DNA from: Clostridiales bacterium
GTDB lineage: Bacteria > Bacillota > Clostridia > Christensenellales > UBA1242
Length of the DNA stretch: 59,009 nucleotides
Reading direction: 5' to 3'
Assembly: GCA_015055535.1 (NCBI GenBank)
Contig: SVIA01000007.1
Location: 1-59,009 of the forward strand
The notes beneath the pieces were generated by a model that searched no databases, was not told where the DNA came from, and was given only the letters and a program-made list of their open reading frames with translations. This document shows, piece by piece, positions 15,540 through 27,092 of the stretch. The stretch's first letter is position 1. The number at the start of each line of letters is the position of its first letter. Position numbers and translations under genes: made by a program.

Positions 15540-15986
15540 ATGAAAGTTATATTTTTAGAAGATGTTAAAGGCACCGCTAAAAAAGGTGAAGTTAAAGAAG
15601 TTAGCGATGGATATGCAAAAAATTTTTTGTTAAAAAATAAAAAAGCTGTTATAGCAGATAGCGTAAACTTAAATGTTAATAATCAACAAAAATCAGCCGA
15701 TGCTTATCATGAACAAGAAAGAATAAAAGCAGCAACTAAACTTGCTGAAGAATTAAAAAACAAAGAATTTATAATTAAAGCAAAAGTTGGTGAAAACGGT
15801 AAACTTTTTGGTGCAATTACAACTAAGGAAATTGCTGAAGTTATAACAAAAAATTTTACTAGCGAAATAGATAAAAGACAAGTTGTACTAAAAGAAAATA
15901 TTAAAACTTTAGGAAATTTTGTTATAGAATTAAAACTTTATAAAAATATTTCTACTAAAATTAATATAATTGTAGAAAAATTGTAA
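15540..15986 (+). CDS. rplI: 50S ribosomal protein L9
   Basis: This 148-residue protein has the L9 N-terminal signature [31 protein letters not shown], a long connecting helix and the C-terminal domain ([14 protein letters not shown]). L9 binds 23S rRNA at the base of the L1 stalk and helps keep reading frame. Length is standard. AAGGAAGG is six bases before the ATG. In many Bacillota rplI is followed by dnaB/dnaC; here a small membrane protein follows instead. Confidence 0.97.
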   Translation: MKVIFLEDVKGTAKKGEVKEVSDGYAKNFLLKNKKAVIADSVNLNVNNQQKSADAYHEQERIKAATKLAEELKNKEFIIKAKVGENGKLFGAITTKEIAEVITKNFTSEIDKRQVVLKENIKTLGNFVIELKLYKNISTKINIIVEKL

Positions 15987-16051
15987 AAAATATTTGATTA
16001 AATTGCATAAATTTGTTAAAATAATAATATAAATTAATAGGAGGAATTTTT

Positions 16052-16279
16052 ATGGCAAAATCATCTAATAAAGACTATTTTGGATTAGGCAGAATTCTTA
16101 GTATTATTCTTGCAATCATTCCTGTAACTTCTTGGCTTTTAGGTGCTATTACAAGATTTAAAGAAGGAAAAATTGTTGCTGGTATAATTAGATTAGTTTT
16201 TGGTTTTACTATTGTTTGGATTATTGACTTAGTTCTAATGATTTTAAACGGAAAAATTATGAGACTTCTTAACATTTAA
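16052..16279 (+). CDS. Small two-helix membrane protein
   Basis: This 75-residue protein has two transmembrane helices (about residues 12-32 and 42-64) joined by a basic loop (RFKEGK) and ends with LNGKIMRLLNI. Similar small proteins occur in AT-rich Bacillota, with the IVWIIDLVLMILNGK pattern, but I know no function. The ribosome binding site (AGGAGG) is excellent. It stands 65 bases after rplI in the same direction and has its own terminator. Confidence 0.7.
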   Translation: MAKSSNKDYFGLGRILSIILAIIPVTSWLLGAITRFKEGKIVAGIIRLVFGFTIVWIIDLVLMILNGKIMRLLNI

Positions 16280-16280
16280 T

Positions 16281-16311
16281 TAAAAAGAAAGCTTTAGTAG
16301 CTTTCTTTTTT
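16281..16311 (+). terminator. Terminator after the small membrane protein gene
   Basis: AAAAAGAAAGCT pairs with AGCTTTCTTTTT around TTAGT, with a T run after it. Confidence 0.85.
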
Positions 16312-16388
16312 ATATTAAAAAAATTACAATTAAACAACAACTAATGATAAATTTTAGTTGTTTTATTTTTGTTAAATTGTTTTAAAAT

Positions 16389-16417
16389 TTGACAAAAGAT
16401 ATCAAAATTAATATAAT
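16389..16417 (+). promoter_or_regulatory. degV promoter
   Basis: Consensus TTGACA, 17 bases, TATAAT, with a leader of about 30 bases and a normal Shine-Dalgarno sequence. Confidence 0.8.
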
Positions 16418-16455
16418 ACCTAATGAATAAATAAAATTTACCTTTGGAGAATAAT

Positions 16456-17322
16456 ATGATTAAAATAATAACAGACGCGACGAACGATTTAAGTGTTGAA
16501 TATTTACAACAAAATAGTATTCATTTGATTCCTATGGATTTAAATATAGATGGACAAATTTTGGTAGATGATAAAACATTAAATTTACATAATTTTTATA
16601 AAAATTTAAGAGATGGCAAACTTCCTACAACTTCAATGATAAATCCTTCAGTTTATGAAGAAATATTTGAAAAATATTTATCACAAGGTTTTGATATATT
16701 ATATATTGGTTTTTCTTCTGGTTTAAGTGGTAGTTTTAATGCTAGTAACATGGCTGCGAAAACTTTAAAAGAAAAATATTCTGGTAAAGTTGTATGCTTT
16801 GATAGTCAAAGTGCCTCTTTAGGTATGGGTATATTGGTTAAAAAAGCCGTTGAAATGAAAAATGATGGAAAAAGTTTAGAAGAAATTATTGAAGTGTTAA
16901 CTAACTTAAAAGATAAAATTACAATTTTTCTTGGAGTAGATAATTTATTTCATTTACAACGTGGTGGAAGAATTAGTAAAGCCGCTGCAATTGTTAGAAC
17001 AGCACTTCAATTAAAACCTATAATTAAAGTTGATGAAAATGGTAAATTAGTATCGTTTAAAAAAGTTATGGGTAGAAAAAAGCTGATACAAACTTTAGTT
17101 GATTATGTTTTAAAATATTTAGACGATAACGAAACATCAAACGTATATGTTCTTCATTCAGACGCAGAAAAAGATGCATTAGAATTAAAAACTAAATTAG
17201 ATTCACTTTTAAATTTAAATGTTGAAGTTGTTGAAATAGGAACAATTATAGGTTCTCACACTGGAGCAGAATCTTTAGCTGTAATTTTTGTATCTAAAGA
17301 AGACAAAAATCAAATTAAATAA
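16456..17322 (+). CDS. DegV-family fatty-acid-binding protein
   Basis: This 288-residue protein is a DegV/FakB-type protein. Motifs: TDATNDLS near the start, TTSMINPSVYEE, and FSSGLSGSFNAS for binding the fatty-acid carboxylate, then DSQSASLGMG and FLGVDNLFHLQRGGRIS. FakB proteins present fatty acids to the FakA kinase for phosphorylation and entry into phospholipids. FakA is not in the window. I use the ATG at 16456 preceded by TTGGAGAA rather than the TTG 12 bases upstream. It is monocistronic with its own promoter and terminator. Confidence 0.93.
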   Translation: MIKIITDATNDLSVEYLQQNSIHLIPMDLNIDGQILVDDKTLNLHNFYKNLRDGKLPTTSMINPSVYEEIFEKYLSQGFDILYIGFSSGLSGSFNASNMAAKTLKEKYSGKVVCFDSQSASLGMGILVKKAVEMKNDGKSLEEIIEVLTNLKDKITIFLGVDNLFHLQRGGRISKAAAIVRTALQLKPIIKVDENGKLVSFKKVMGRKKLIQTLVDYVLKYLDDNETSNVYVLHSDAEKDALELKTKLDSLLNLNVEVVEIGTIIGSHTGAESLAVIFVSKEDKNQIK

Positions 17323-17336
17323 CAAATTTATAAAAT

Positions 17337-17378
17337 AAAAAACCACAATTTGAAATAATTTCATTTTGTGGCTTTTTT
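17337..17378 (+). terminator. Terminator after degV
   Basis: AACCACAA pairs with TTTGTGG around a loop of about 18 bases, with A and T runs at both sides. Confidence 0.75.
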
Positions 17379-17422
17379 AATTTATATAACTATTTTTTTT
17401 ATTCATTTAGTTATAATATTTT

Positions 17423-17812
17423 TTATTTTTCATTTACTGGTAAACTATAAAACTTTAAAACTGCTATTACGTATATAGCTATAAAAATTATGAAAACTAT
17501 AAGTTGTGGTAATAAAACTGCAAGGAATGGAATATTAAAAAACATTAATAAACTACCTAAAATAGCTTCTAATATAAAATAATAAACACTTAATGTTGTT
17601 AAAGGTATACCTACAACATTTTTATTACGACTACTTGCATTTGTAATAACAAAACTAATTAACATTATTATCATAGCTAACATTATAAATGCATAACCCG
17701 CCCAAAAATTTTTGTTTAAATTGTTGTAAAGTGTAAAAATCAAAATATTATATATAGCCATTAGCGCTACAATAAAAATACTTGAAACAACTACTTTTTT
17801 TGCTTTTTCCAT
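17423..17812 (-). CDS. Four-helix membrane protein in the gyrase operon
   Basis: This 129-residue protein has four predicted transmembrane helices (about residues 8-28, 38-57, 68-90, 96-118) with short loops. No motif or family is recognised. It starts 26 bases after gyrA with a good ribosome binding site (AAGGAG) and is probably the last gene of the gyrB-zinc ribbon-gyrA transcript. A role in DNA topology is not implied. It could be a small transporter-like or envelope protein. Confidence 0.6.
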   Translation of the reverse strand: MEKAKKVVVSSIFIVALMAIYNILIFTLYNNLNKNFWAGYAFIMLAMIIMLISFVITNASSRNKNVVGIPLTTLSVYYFILEAILGSLLMFFNIPFLAVLLPQLIVFIIFIAIYVIAVLKFYSLPVNEK

Positions 17813-17838
17813 AAAATTCTTCTCCTTTACTTTAAATA

Positions 17839-20385
17839 TTATTCATTATTATCATCATGTTCATTCACATTTTCGTTTACATTAATTTGGTCTTGCTCGT
17901 TAACATCTTCATTTTCAATGTTATCTTCTTCAAATCTATCTGCAGTAGCTATTGAAACTACGCTTTCGCTTTCAGCCAATCTCATTACTTTTACGCCTTG
18001 AGTTGCTCTGCCAATTTTAGAAATTGTATCTGCATGAGTTCTAATTAATGTTCCGTTATCTGTAACAATAATTACATCTTCGTTTTCTAAAACTTGTTTT
18101 AAGTTAACAAGTCTTCCGGTTTTGTCATTAAATATTCCAGCATATACGCCTTTACCATTTCTTCCTTGTGTTCTATATTCGTTTTGATCACTACGTTTTC
18201 CATAGCCTTTAGATGTAATTGTTAAAATATCATATCCTTCTTTTATAATAATCATATCTACAATATAATCATCATCTTTTAGATTCATACATTTAACACC
18301 TTGGGCTGTTCTTCCCATTTGTCTAACATCTTTTTCATTAAAACGAATACATTTACCTAAACTACTAGCACAAAGAACATCATCTTCACCAGAACTAAAT
18401 TGAACATTTATTAATTCATCGTCATCTACAAGTTTAATAGCAATTTTACCAACTTTTCTAATGCTTTCAAATTCAGCTAAATCTGTCTTTTTAATTAATC
18501 CTTTTTTCGTTGCCATCATTAAGTTTCCTGTTGTTCCATTTGGAATTGGAATCATTGCAGTAACTCTTTCACCAGGAGTTAATTGTAGTAAATTTATAAT
18601 TGCTCTGCCTTTGGCTTGTTTGCTAGCTTCTGGAATTTCATATCCTTTTATTTTATATACTCTACCTAGATTTGTAAAGAACATAATATAATCGTGAGTA
18701 CTTGTAATAAAGATATTTTCTACATAATCTTCTTCTTTTGTTTTATGAGAACTTACTCCCCTTCCGCCACGGTGTTGACTGCGGTATTCATCCACTGGAA
18801 TACGTTTTACGTAACCTTGATGAGTAAGCGAAATAACAACATCTTCTTTTTCGATTAAGTCTTCAATATCTATTCCTGAATAATCTAAAGTAATTTCAGT
18901 TTTTCTTTCTGTTCCAAATTTTTCTCTAATTTCTAAAAGTTCAGTTTTAATTATACTTAAAACTCTGCTTTCATTACTTAAAATATCAATATAATCTGCA
19001 ATCGCTTTTTTAAGAGAATCTAATTCTTCCCTTATTTTTATATCTTCTAGATTTGTTAATCTTTGTAATCTCATATCAAGAATTGCTTGAGATTGAGCCT
19101 CAGTTAAATTAAATTTTTCCATTAATTTTGTATTAGCATCATTTTTGTCTTTACTACCTTTAATTAATGCTATTACTTCGTCAATATTTTTAAGGGCAAT
19201 AACTAATCCTTCTAAAATATGCGCTCTTTCTTCAGCTTTTTTCTTATCAAAAATTGTTCTTCTTTTAACAATTTCTTTTTGATGTTCTAAATAATGATAT
19301 AAAATTTCTTTTAAATTTAAAAGTTTAGGTTGATTATCTACTAGCGCTAATAAAATAATACCATTAGATACTTGAAGTTGAGTGTGTTTAAATAAGAAAT
19401 TTAAAATTACTTGAGGGTTATAATCTTTTTTAATATCAATAACAATTCTTAAACCATCTCTACCACTTTCGTCTTGAATATTAGCAATTCCTTCAATACG
19501 TTTATCTTTAACCATATCAGCAATAGTAACAATTAATCTTGCTTTATTTACTTGATAAGGAAGTTCTGTAACTATTATTCTACTTTTGCCAGTATTTATA
19601 TTTTCTTCAATTTCGGTTCTTGCTCTTAGTATAACGCCCCCACGGCCAGTTTTATAAGCATGTTTAATAGCGCTTCCACCAAGAATTAAGCCTTTTGTAG
19701 GATAATCTGGTGCTGGAATGTATTCCATTAAATCGTCAATAGATATTTCAGGATCATCTATTAACGCAACCACCCCATTAATAACCTCTGTTAAATTATG
19801 TGGTGGAATATAAGTTGCCATACCTACGGCAATACCATCGCTACCATTTACTAAAATATTTGGAAAACGGCTTGGAAGTACTCTTGGTTGCATTTCAGTA
19901 TTATCATAATTTGGGTAAAAATCAACAGTATCTTTATTAATATCTTTAAGCATTTCTCCAGCAATTTTACTTAATCTTGCTTCTGTATAACGTTGTGCTG
20001 CTGCTGGGTCGCCGTCTACTGAACCAAAGTTACCATGGCCATCTACCTGAGGACAATTAATACTAAAATCTTGAGCTAAACGAACTAACGCTTCATAAAT
20101 AGAACTATCACCGTGCGGATGGTATTTACCCATAACTTCACCGACAATTCTTGCACATTTTACATGTTGTCTTTCATGAAAATATCCATTTTCACCCATT
20201 GCATAAATAATTCTTCTTTGAACAGGCTTTAAACCATCTCTAACATCTGGAATAGCACGTGAAACATTAACGGCCATTGCATAACTAATAAATGATTTTT
20301 TTAATTCGCCGTTAATTTCAACTGGAATATATTTTGTATTATCCTCAATTTTTAACAATTCTTCACTATAATCTACTTTTTTCAT
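17839..20385 (-). CDS. gyrA: DNA gyrase subunit A
   Basis: This 848-residue subunit cleaves and rejoins DNA. The active-site tyrosine is Y133 ([10 protein letters not shown]). The quinolone-determining region [12 protein letters not shown] has S94 and E98, the wild-type pattern seen in many Gram-positives. The C-terminal beta-pinwheel has a degenerate GyrA box (QGRNGKG versus QRRGGKG). I use the ATG at 20385 with AAGGAAG upstream, one base after the preceding stop. A longer frame of 21 extra residues has no ribosome binding site. It ends in an acidic Asn/Glu/Asp-rich tail. The operon is gyrB, a zinc-ribbon gene, gyrA. Confidence 0.96.
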   Translation of the reverse strand: MKKVDYSEELLKIEDNTKYIPVEINGELKKSFISYAMAVNVSRAIPDVRDGLKPVQRRIIYAMGENGYFHERQHVKCARIVGEVMGKYHPHGDSSIYEALVRLAQDFSINCPQVDGHGNFGSVDGDPAAAQRYTEARLSKIAGEMLKDINKDTVDFYPNYDNTEMQPRVLPSRFPNILVNGSDGIAVGMATYIPPHNLTEVINGVVALIDDPEISIDDLMEYIPAPDYPTKGLILGGSAIKHAYKTGRGGVILRARTEIEENINTGKSRIIVTELPYQVNKARLIVTIADMVKDKRIEGIANIQDESGRDGLRIVIDIKKDYNPQVILNFLFKHTQLQVSNGIILLALVDNQPKLLNLKEILYHYLEHQKEIVKRRTIFDKKKAEERAHILEGLVIALKNIDEVIALIKGSKDKNDANTKLMEKFNLTEAQSQAILDMRLQRLTNLEDIKIREELDSLKKAIADYIDILSNESRVLSIIKTELLEIREKFGTERKTEITLDYSGIDIEDLIEKEDVVISLTHQGYVKRIPVDEYRSQHRGGRGVSSHKTKEEDYVENIFITSTHDYIMFFTNLGRVYKIKGYEIPEASKQAKGRAIINLLQLTPGERVTAMIPIPNGTTGNLMMATKKGLIKKTDLAEFESIRKVGKIAIKLVDDDELINVQFSSGEDDVLCASSLGKCIRFNEKDVRQMGRTAQGVKCMNLKDDDYIVDMIIIKEGYDILTITSKGYGKRSDQNEYRTQGRNGKGVYAGIFNDKTGRLVNLKQVLENEDVIIVTDNGTLIRTHADTISKIGRATQGVKVMRLAESESVVSIATADRFEEDNIENEDVNEQDQINVNENVNEHDDNNE

Positions 20386-20386
20386 T

Positions 20387-20671
20387 TTAATCTTCCTTGT
20401 CTTTAATTTCGCCATTATTTTGTTCTGGCACGAAAATTTTATTAACAAAATCTTCTAATTTTTGAGCCGCATTTTTTAAATCTGTTGCAAAACTTTTATT
20501 AACTACTTTATTTTCATTAACACTTCCACAATACTGACATTTAATGTCGTTTGTTAAGGCTGCGCCACAATTTTTACATTTGTTTAAATTATCTTTTACC
20601 TCTGCATTATCTACTTGATTATTGGTTTGAAGTTCTTCAAAAAAATTTTCTATTTTATCAAAAAATTCCAT
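20387..20671 (-). CDS. Zinc-ribbon protein between gyrB and gyrA
   Basis: This 94-residue protein has a central zinc ribbon, C-K-N-C and C-Q-Y-C, flanked by amphipathic helices ([13 protein letters not shown] near the N-terminus; [19 protein letters not shown] near the C-terminus). Its function is unknown. The start is the ATG at 20671 preceded by TAGGAG, rather than a GTG six bases upstream. It is eight bases after gyrB and one base before gyrA, so its expression must track gyrase. This suggests a role near topology or RNA binding, but that is only positional inference. Confidence 0.75.
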   Translation of the reverse strand: MEFFDKIENFFEELQTNNQVDNAEVKDNLNKCKNCGAALTNDIKCQYCGSVNENKVVNKSFATDLKNAAQKLEDFVNKIFVPEQNNGEIKDKED

Positions 20672-20679
20672 AAACACTC

Positions 20680-22614
<1,935 letters not shown>

Positions 22615-22810
22615 TTATATACTATATTATATATTATATTATAATAATAGTCAATTAAATAAGCCAAAAAATGCGTCAAATTTAAACGAAAGATATATTA
22701 GATGTATTTATCAAAAAGTATAAAAAATAATAAATAAAAGCAAAAAAATAACATAATACAACTTGATTTTTTTATTATTTTGTGATAATAATAGTTTAGG
22801 AGAGTTTTTT

Positions 22811-23389
22811 ATGTTTAAAAAGAAATGTCAAAGCACTTTTTTATTTATATTATCGTTAGTTTGTTTGCTAACATTAATTATTCCATTTATAGGCGTAGGC
22901 TTTATTGGAAAAACTAGTTTAGCATTACAAATTTTTTACTATATTTTTTTAGTAATTTTTTGTATAAGTTTATTAATTATTATAGGATTAGGAATATATG
23001 GATTATTTGCAAATGATTTTTCATTAATCGCTATACAAGAAATTTGTGCTTATATTGCCTTTGCAATGGTTTTATTAAATTTATTAATTTTTGCTCCTTG
23101 CTTAAATTGCGGATTAAGTATAGGTTATAGCATTTTAGCTTTAGAAGCATTTGTTATGGCTTTTTTAAGCGATATTATTAAATTTATTAAAAAACTTCCT
23201 AAAGTATTTAATAATATAAAAAATCGAATTAGCGAAAAACGAAAACAAAAGCAAGAATTACTACTTTTAGAACATAACACAGAAAAAATTGAAAACAATA
23301 CTGAAGAAAGTGAACAATTAATTTCAAGCGAAACAATCCAAGATGTAAATAATGTTGAAATAATTCCTGCTGATGATGAATTAATTTAA
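22811..23389 (+). CDS. Four-helix membrane protein with charged tail
   Basis: This 192-residue protein has four predicted transmembrane helices (about residues 8-30, 38-62, 75-95, 100-122) and a cytosolic tail rich in Lys and Glu with EKRKQKQELLLLEHN. I do not recognise it. I start at the ATG at 22811 because AGGAG lies at the right spacing; a longer frame of 16 residues has no ribosome binding site. It stands alone between gyrB and the PH-like gene with its own terminator. A cysteine-containing APCLNCGLS loop is the only notable motif. Confidence 0.6.
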   Translation: MFKKKCQSTFLFILSLVCLLTLIIPFIGVGFIGKTSLALQIFYYIFLVIFCISLLIIIGLGIYGLFANDFSLIAIQEICAYIAFAMVLLNLLIFAPCLNCGLSIGYSILALEAFVMAFLSDIIKFIKKLPKVFNNIKNRISEKRKQKQELLLLEHNTEKIENNTEESEQLISSETIQDVNNVEIIPADDELI

Positions 23390-23442
23390 CAACATAAAAA
23401 TTTTATATTTTAAAAACAATTTCACGTTAAAATTTTTATAAT

Positions 23443-23477
23443 AAAAAAGGCTATTCATTAAAACAATAGCCTTTTTT
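23443..23477 (+). terminator. Bidirectional terminator between convergent genes
   Basis: AAAAAAGGCTATT pairs with AATAGCCTTTTTT around a loop of nine bases. It serves both the membrane protein gene and the PH-like gene. Confidence 0.85.
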
Positions 23478-23490
23478 GTATTAAACTTTT

Positions 23491-23883
23491 TTATACAGAA
23501 TCTTGAAATTCGCTCCAACGGAAGTTTCTGTTTTTTCTATCTCTAGCAACAAGATTTGAAAGCATATCATAAACTTGGTAAGGTTTTGCTATTCTTATTA
23601 AATTTAAAGTTGGTGAACTTCTATCATTACTTTTAACTACAATGTTTGCTACACCCCAAAGTTTATTAATTAATGTTTGATGAATAGTAAAATCTTCTAT
23701 CCTATATATTTGAACTTCTTCATAATGATTTGTAAAAAATCCTTTTTCACAGAAAAGCTTTATCCATTGACCTGGTTTTTCAATTATGTAATATCTTGTA
23801 AATGAAAGTGGAAGTCCACACCAACGCTTTCTATCTTTCCAATGTACAATAATATCATCACCAAATTTTTTTGTTAAATTCAT
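23491..23883 (-). CDS. PH-domain-like protein (bPH2 type)
   Basis: This 130-residue protein matches the bacterial PH-like fold (bPH2/DUF304-type). The segment YEEVQIYRIEDFTIHQTLINKLWGVANIVVKSND followed by PTLNLIRIAKPYQVYDMLSNLVARDR has the strand-strand-helix order of that domain. No transmembrane helix is seen, so it is soluble. Such domains sit in stress-response or membrane-associated proteins, but the ligand is unknown. AAGAGGTG precedes the ATG. It is divergent from the WalJ-like gene. Confidence 0.7.
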   Translation of the reverse strand: MNLTKKFGDDIIVHWKDRKRWCGLPLSFTRYYIIEKPGQWIKLFCEKGFFTNHYEEVQIYRIEDFTIHQTLINKLWGVANIVVKSNDRSSPTLNLIRIAKPYQVYDMLSNLVARDRKNRNFRWSEFQDSV

Positions 23884-23954
23884 ATCATCACCTCTTAATA
23901 TTTTTATTATATCATATGCTTTTTATTTTGTAAATATTTTTTTGACATTTCCCT

Positions 23955-23983
23955 TTGCATATTTTTCAATTCTTTGGTATAAT
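23955..23983 (+). promoter_or_regulatory. Promoter close to the walJ-like ATG
   Basis: TTGCAT, 17 bases, TATAAT. The hexamer ends eight bases before the ATG, so the leader would be zero to two bases. No Shine-Dalgarno sequence. A separate TTGACA lies 11 bases further upstream, out of spacing. Confidence 0.55.
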
Positions 23984-23991
23984 TACTGTCT

Positions 23992-24789
23992 ATGAAAGTT
24001 GTAAGCTTAGCAAGTGGTAGCAAAGGTAATAGTTATTTAATTATTACTGATAAAACTAAAATTTTAATAGATGAGGGTCTTAGCGAAAAAGAATTAATTG
24101 CTAAGCTTTCTTTGTTACAAATAAATATAGATGATATTGATGCTATTTTTATAACGCATGAGCATGATGATCATATAAAAGGTCTTGCCACACTTTTAAA
24201 AAAATATAGCCCAAAAGTTTACATACATAACGATAGCGTAGAAGCGGCTAATAAAAAATTAAAAAACAACTTAAGAAATGAAATTGTATTTTATAGCAAT
24301 GATATAATTACTTTTAACGATATTTGTGTTGAAAATTTTACACAAAGTCATGATAGCAAACATTGTTGTGGATTTTCGATTTCCGACAAAGATGCAAAAG
24401 TTTCAATTTCAACAGATTTAGGAACAGTAAATAGAGATATTTTAAATCATTTATATAACAGCAATATAGTTTACTTAGAAGCAAATCACGACGAACATTT
24501 ACTATTAGATAATCCAAACTATCCCGCGTTTTTAAAACAAAGAATTTTAAGTAACAATGGACATTTAAGCAATAAGACAAGCAGTGAAATTATTAAAAAT
24601 TTAAGCATGAATAATGTTAGACAAATAATACTATCACATTTAAGCGAAGAAAATAATTCTCCAAGTCTTGCATACAACTATATAAAAGACAAACTTAAAG
24701 AAAATAATATTTTAGAGGGTAAAGATATTTTTATTGATGTTGCTAGACAAGATAAAATAGGAACTTTATTTAATATTACAAAAAAATAA
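23992..24789 (+). CDS. MBL-fold hydrolase of the WalJ/YycJ/VicX family
   Basis: This 265-residue protein begins MKVVSLASGSKGNSYLI, typical of WalJ/YycJ. The metallo-beta-lactamase motif is intact: H56-x-H58-x-D60-H61 (THEHDDHIKG). Further ligands include H136-like residues in FTQSHDSKH, D in STDLG and EANHDE, plus LSHLSEEN near the C-terminus. WalJ is a predicted 5'-3' exonuclease linked to DNA repair and cell-wall regulation, and is usually encoded beside the WalRK system. No WalRK genes are in the window. The mRNA probably starts at or within two bases of the ATG. Confidence 0.88.
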   Translation: MKVVSLASGSKGNSYLIITDKTKILIDEGLSEKELIAKLSLLQINIDDIDAIFITHEHDDHIKGLATLLKKYSPKVYIHNDSVEAANKKLKNNLRNEIVFYSNDIITFNDICVENFTQSHDSKHCCGFSISDKDAKVSISTDLGTVNRDILNHLYNSNIVYLEANHDEHLLLDNPNYPAFLKQRILSNNGHLSNKTSSEIIKNLSMNNVRQIILSHLSEENNSPSLAYNYIKDKLKENNILEGKDIFIDVARQDKIGTLFNITKK

Positions 24790-24852
24790 AATTTAATAAC
24801 AAATATTTAGTTTTTTGTATAACCTAAATATATAACAAAAAGGAGAAATTTT

Positions 24853-25761
24853 ATGAAAAAAAATTTAATTATAGATACTGATCCTGGTGTAGATGATATT
24901 AGTGCAATTACTATAGCTTTATATAGCAATAAATTTGATATTAAATTAATAACAACAACAGCCGGAAATGTTGGCCTTGATAAAACAACACGCAATATTT
25001 TACATTTTTTAGAAAAATTTGGTTTTAATAATATAATTGTTGCAAAAGGTGCCGATAAGCCACTAGTTAGAGAAATTAAAGATGCTTCCATTGTTCATGG
25101 CGAAGAGGGTCTTGGAAAATATATACCATCAATTCCTAACAAGCAAGCTATTAATGAATTTGCAGTTGATAAAATGTACGAAGTTATAAAAAAAAATAAA
25201 CATAACATAACAATATTAGAGCTAGGCCCTCATACAAATTTAGGCTTATTATTTACAAAATATCCTGAATGTGAAGAATGGATTGATGAAATTATTTTTG
25301 AAGGTGGGTCTCCTTACGGAAAACCAGGTTTAAAGCCCCATATATCTTTTAATATAAGTTTCGATCCAGAAGCTGCAGATATTGTTATGAAAACAAAAAT
25401 CAAAAAAACTATAATTCCATCTGAACTTGGAAGATATACTGCATACTTTACTTATGAAGATATTGAAAAAATTAAAAATACAAACTCAGTTGGAGCCTTT
25501 TTAACAAAAATGTATGAAGGCTATGTTAATAGATATAATTTAGATATTGTTCAAACAAATGATCTTTGTACCACAATATATATGTTATATCCAGAAATTT
25601 TTAAAACTTATAAGTGCAATATAGAAGTAGATACAAATTTAATGCCCGGAAAAACAATTATAACAGAAGATGAAAACGGATTAGTTACTTTTGTAGAGGA
25701 TACAAATAGAGAATTGTTTGTAGAAAAATTTATGCACCACTTGAAAAATATTAACCAATAA
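24853..25761 (+). CDS. Inosine-uridine-preferring nucleoside hydrolase family protein
   Basis: This 302-residue protein has the calcium-binding signature DTDPGVDD (residues 8-15) of nucleoside hydrolases. ELGPHTNLG and FNISFDPEAA supply other active-site residues; the family usually reads FN-x-x-x-DPEAA, so the key Asn and Asp are kept. It splits the N-glycosidic bond of ribonucleosides for salvage in the cytosol. Substrate choice cannot be read. The start is supported by AAGGAG eight bases upstream. It follows the walJ-like gene by 63 bases and may be cotranscribed. Confidence 0.93.
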   Translation: MKKNLIIDTDPGVDDISAITIALYSNKFDIKLITTTAGNVGLDKTTRNILHFLEKFGFNNIIVAKGADKPLVREIKDASIVHGEEGLGKYIPSIPNKQAINEFAVDKMYEVIKKNKHNITILELGPHTNLGLLFTKYPECEEWIDEIIFEGGSPYGKPGLKPHISFNISFDPEAADIVMKTKIKKTIIPSELGRYTAYFTYEDIEKIKNTNSVGAFLTKMYEGYVNRYNLDIVQTNDLCTTIYMLYPEIFKTYKCNIEVDTNLMPGKTIITEDENGLVTFVEDTNRELFVEKFMHHLKNINQ

Positions 25762-25795
25762 AAAACCTTTTAAAATTTAAAAGGTTTTTTTATAT
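25762..25795 (+). terminator. Terminator after the nucleoside hydrolase gene
   Basis: AAAAAACCTTTT pairs with AAAAGGTTTTTT around AAAATTT, with flanking A and T runs. Confidence 0.85.
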
Positions 25796-26112
25796 TTTTT
25801 TAAATTTAAACATAAAAATTAGTTAAAAAATTTATAAAAAATGCTTAAAAAACTTGACAAAAAATAAAACACCATTTTTGCAAAAATATGTCATTTTTTA
25901 AAAAATGCATAAATATTTTTTAACTAAAATTTGTATAAAAAATCACACTTCCCAAAAATAAAGGGGTTTTTAATAACCTGGTATAAGTTATCCACATTTA
26001 CACATTAAATATTTATTAATTTTCATGAATATTTATAAAAAATATGAATTTTTATGAAAAATTATGCAATTTTACAAATTTTTATTCAAAAATTATCCAC
26101 TTATCCACATTT
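25796..26112. other. AT-rich intergenic region with DnaA-box cluster
   Basis: About 320 bases without a gene separate two convergent genes. TTATCCACA (perfect DnaA-box consensus) occurs at 25988-25996 and 26101-26109, and a one-mismatch copy TTATCCACT at 26093-26101 abuts the last one head to tail. All point the same way. The rest is extremely A/T-rich, with repeated short ATGAAT/ATGCAT-like words, and has one GC patch (CCCAAAAATAAAGGGG). It may be an origin-like or DnaA-titrating site. The dominance of minus-strand genes on the right does not fit a standard bidirectional origin at this point. Confidence 0.5.
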
Positions 26113-27090
26113 CTACATTATTAAAATGATAATTATACAATAAATTGCATATAAAGATAACAAAGTTATCCCCTGCCATTTATAAGTTCTCTTGTTAATT
26201 AAAATTGGAAAAGCTAAAACAGACAAACTTAAAGCAAGCATTGGCAAAATTAAAATAATTTCTTTAATATTAAACACTAATCCTTTATTAAAATTCAAGC
26301 AGCAGCTTAACCCTAATAATAAAGATAAATTTACAATATTAGCCCCAATTATAGTTCCAATAGCTAAATTCATTCTTTTCTTTTTTAATGAAATTATACT
26401 TGTTATAAGTTCTGGTAAACTAGTTCCAACAGCAACTACAATCAAACCAATTATAGTAGAATTAACATTAAATAGTTTTGAAAGATTTTCAGTTGAATTT
26501 ATTATTAATTGTGCACCTGCAAAAATTAACAAAACACCTATTATAAATTTTAAAAAATCACTTATTTTATCTTTAGTAGTTAAAACGTTTTTATTTAATA
26601 CATTTTTTCTATTCAATTTATTTTTTAAAATTAAGTCTTTTTTTATATCTAAAAATGTTAATGTAAAATAAATTACAAAAATCATAATCAAAATTATTCC
26701 AATTATAAAATTAAAAACATTAAAAACCCAACAAATAGAAACAGTAAGAACCAAAAAAATTAAAATTGAAATTTTATCTATAGTTTTCCTATTTATTCTT
26801 AAAAGTTTTATTATAGACAAGTTAAAACCTAGTATCAAACAAACATTAACAAGTATTGTTCCAAAAATATTTCCAACTACCAATTTATTTGCTTTTTGAA
26901 ACGAACCAAGTATAGTAATAATTAATTCTGGAGTTGTAGCAGCCAAGGCTAAAACGCTTCCTCCAATTAAAGCCTCGTTTATACCAGTCAAATCACTTAA
27001 TTTCGAACAAAAATTAACAACATAACGCCCACCAAAAACTAACAACCCAATTCCTATAAACAAAATTATAATTAACAACAATTCATTCAT
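26113..27090 (-). CDS. Calcium/sodium antiporter family protein
   Basis: This 325-residue membrane protein has two inverted repeats of the cation/Ca2+ exchanger family. Alpha-1 reads GGSVLALAATTPELIITI followed by GNIFGTILVN, and alpha-2 reads GLIVVAVGTSLPELITSI followed by GANIVN. Conserved Glu (PEL) and Asn residues are present in both. It is expected to exchange Na+ or K+ for Ca2+ or another cation across the membrane. Start is ATG at 27090, two bases after the upstream VanW stop (TAATTATG), so translation is coupled. Stop codon is TAG, adjacent to the DnaA-box region. Confidence 0.92.
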   Translation of the reverse strand: MNELLLIIILFIGIGLLVFGGRYVVNFCSKLSDLTGINEALIGGSVLALAATTPELIITILGSFQKANKLVVGNIFGTILVNVCLILGFNLSIIKLLRINRKTIDKISILIFLVLTVSICWVFNVFNFIIGIILIMIFVIYFTLTFLDIKKDLILKNKLNRKNVLNKNVLTTKDKISDFLKFIIGVLLIFAGAQLIINSTENLSKLFNVNSTIIGLIVVAVGTSLPELITSIISLKKKRMNLAIGTIIGANIVNLSLLLGLSCCLNFNKGLVFNIKEIILILPMLALSLSVLAFPILINKRTYKWQGITLLSLYAIYCIIIILIM

Positions 27091-27092
27091 AA

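Noticed and set aside
25796-26112. Calling this the chromosomal origin outright
   Set aside because: Only three boxes, no dnaA, and gene orientation to the right contradicts an origin here; kept as a hypothesis.
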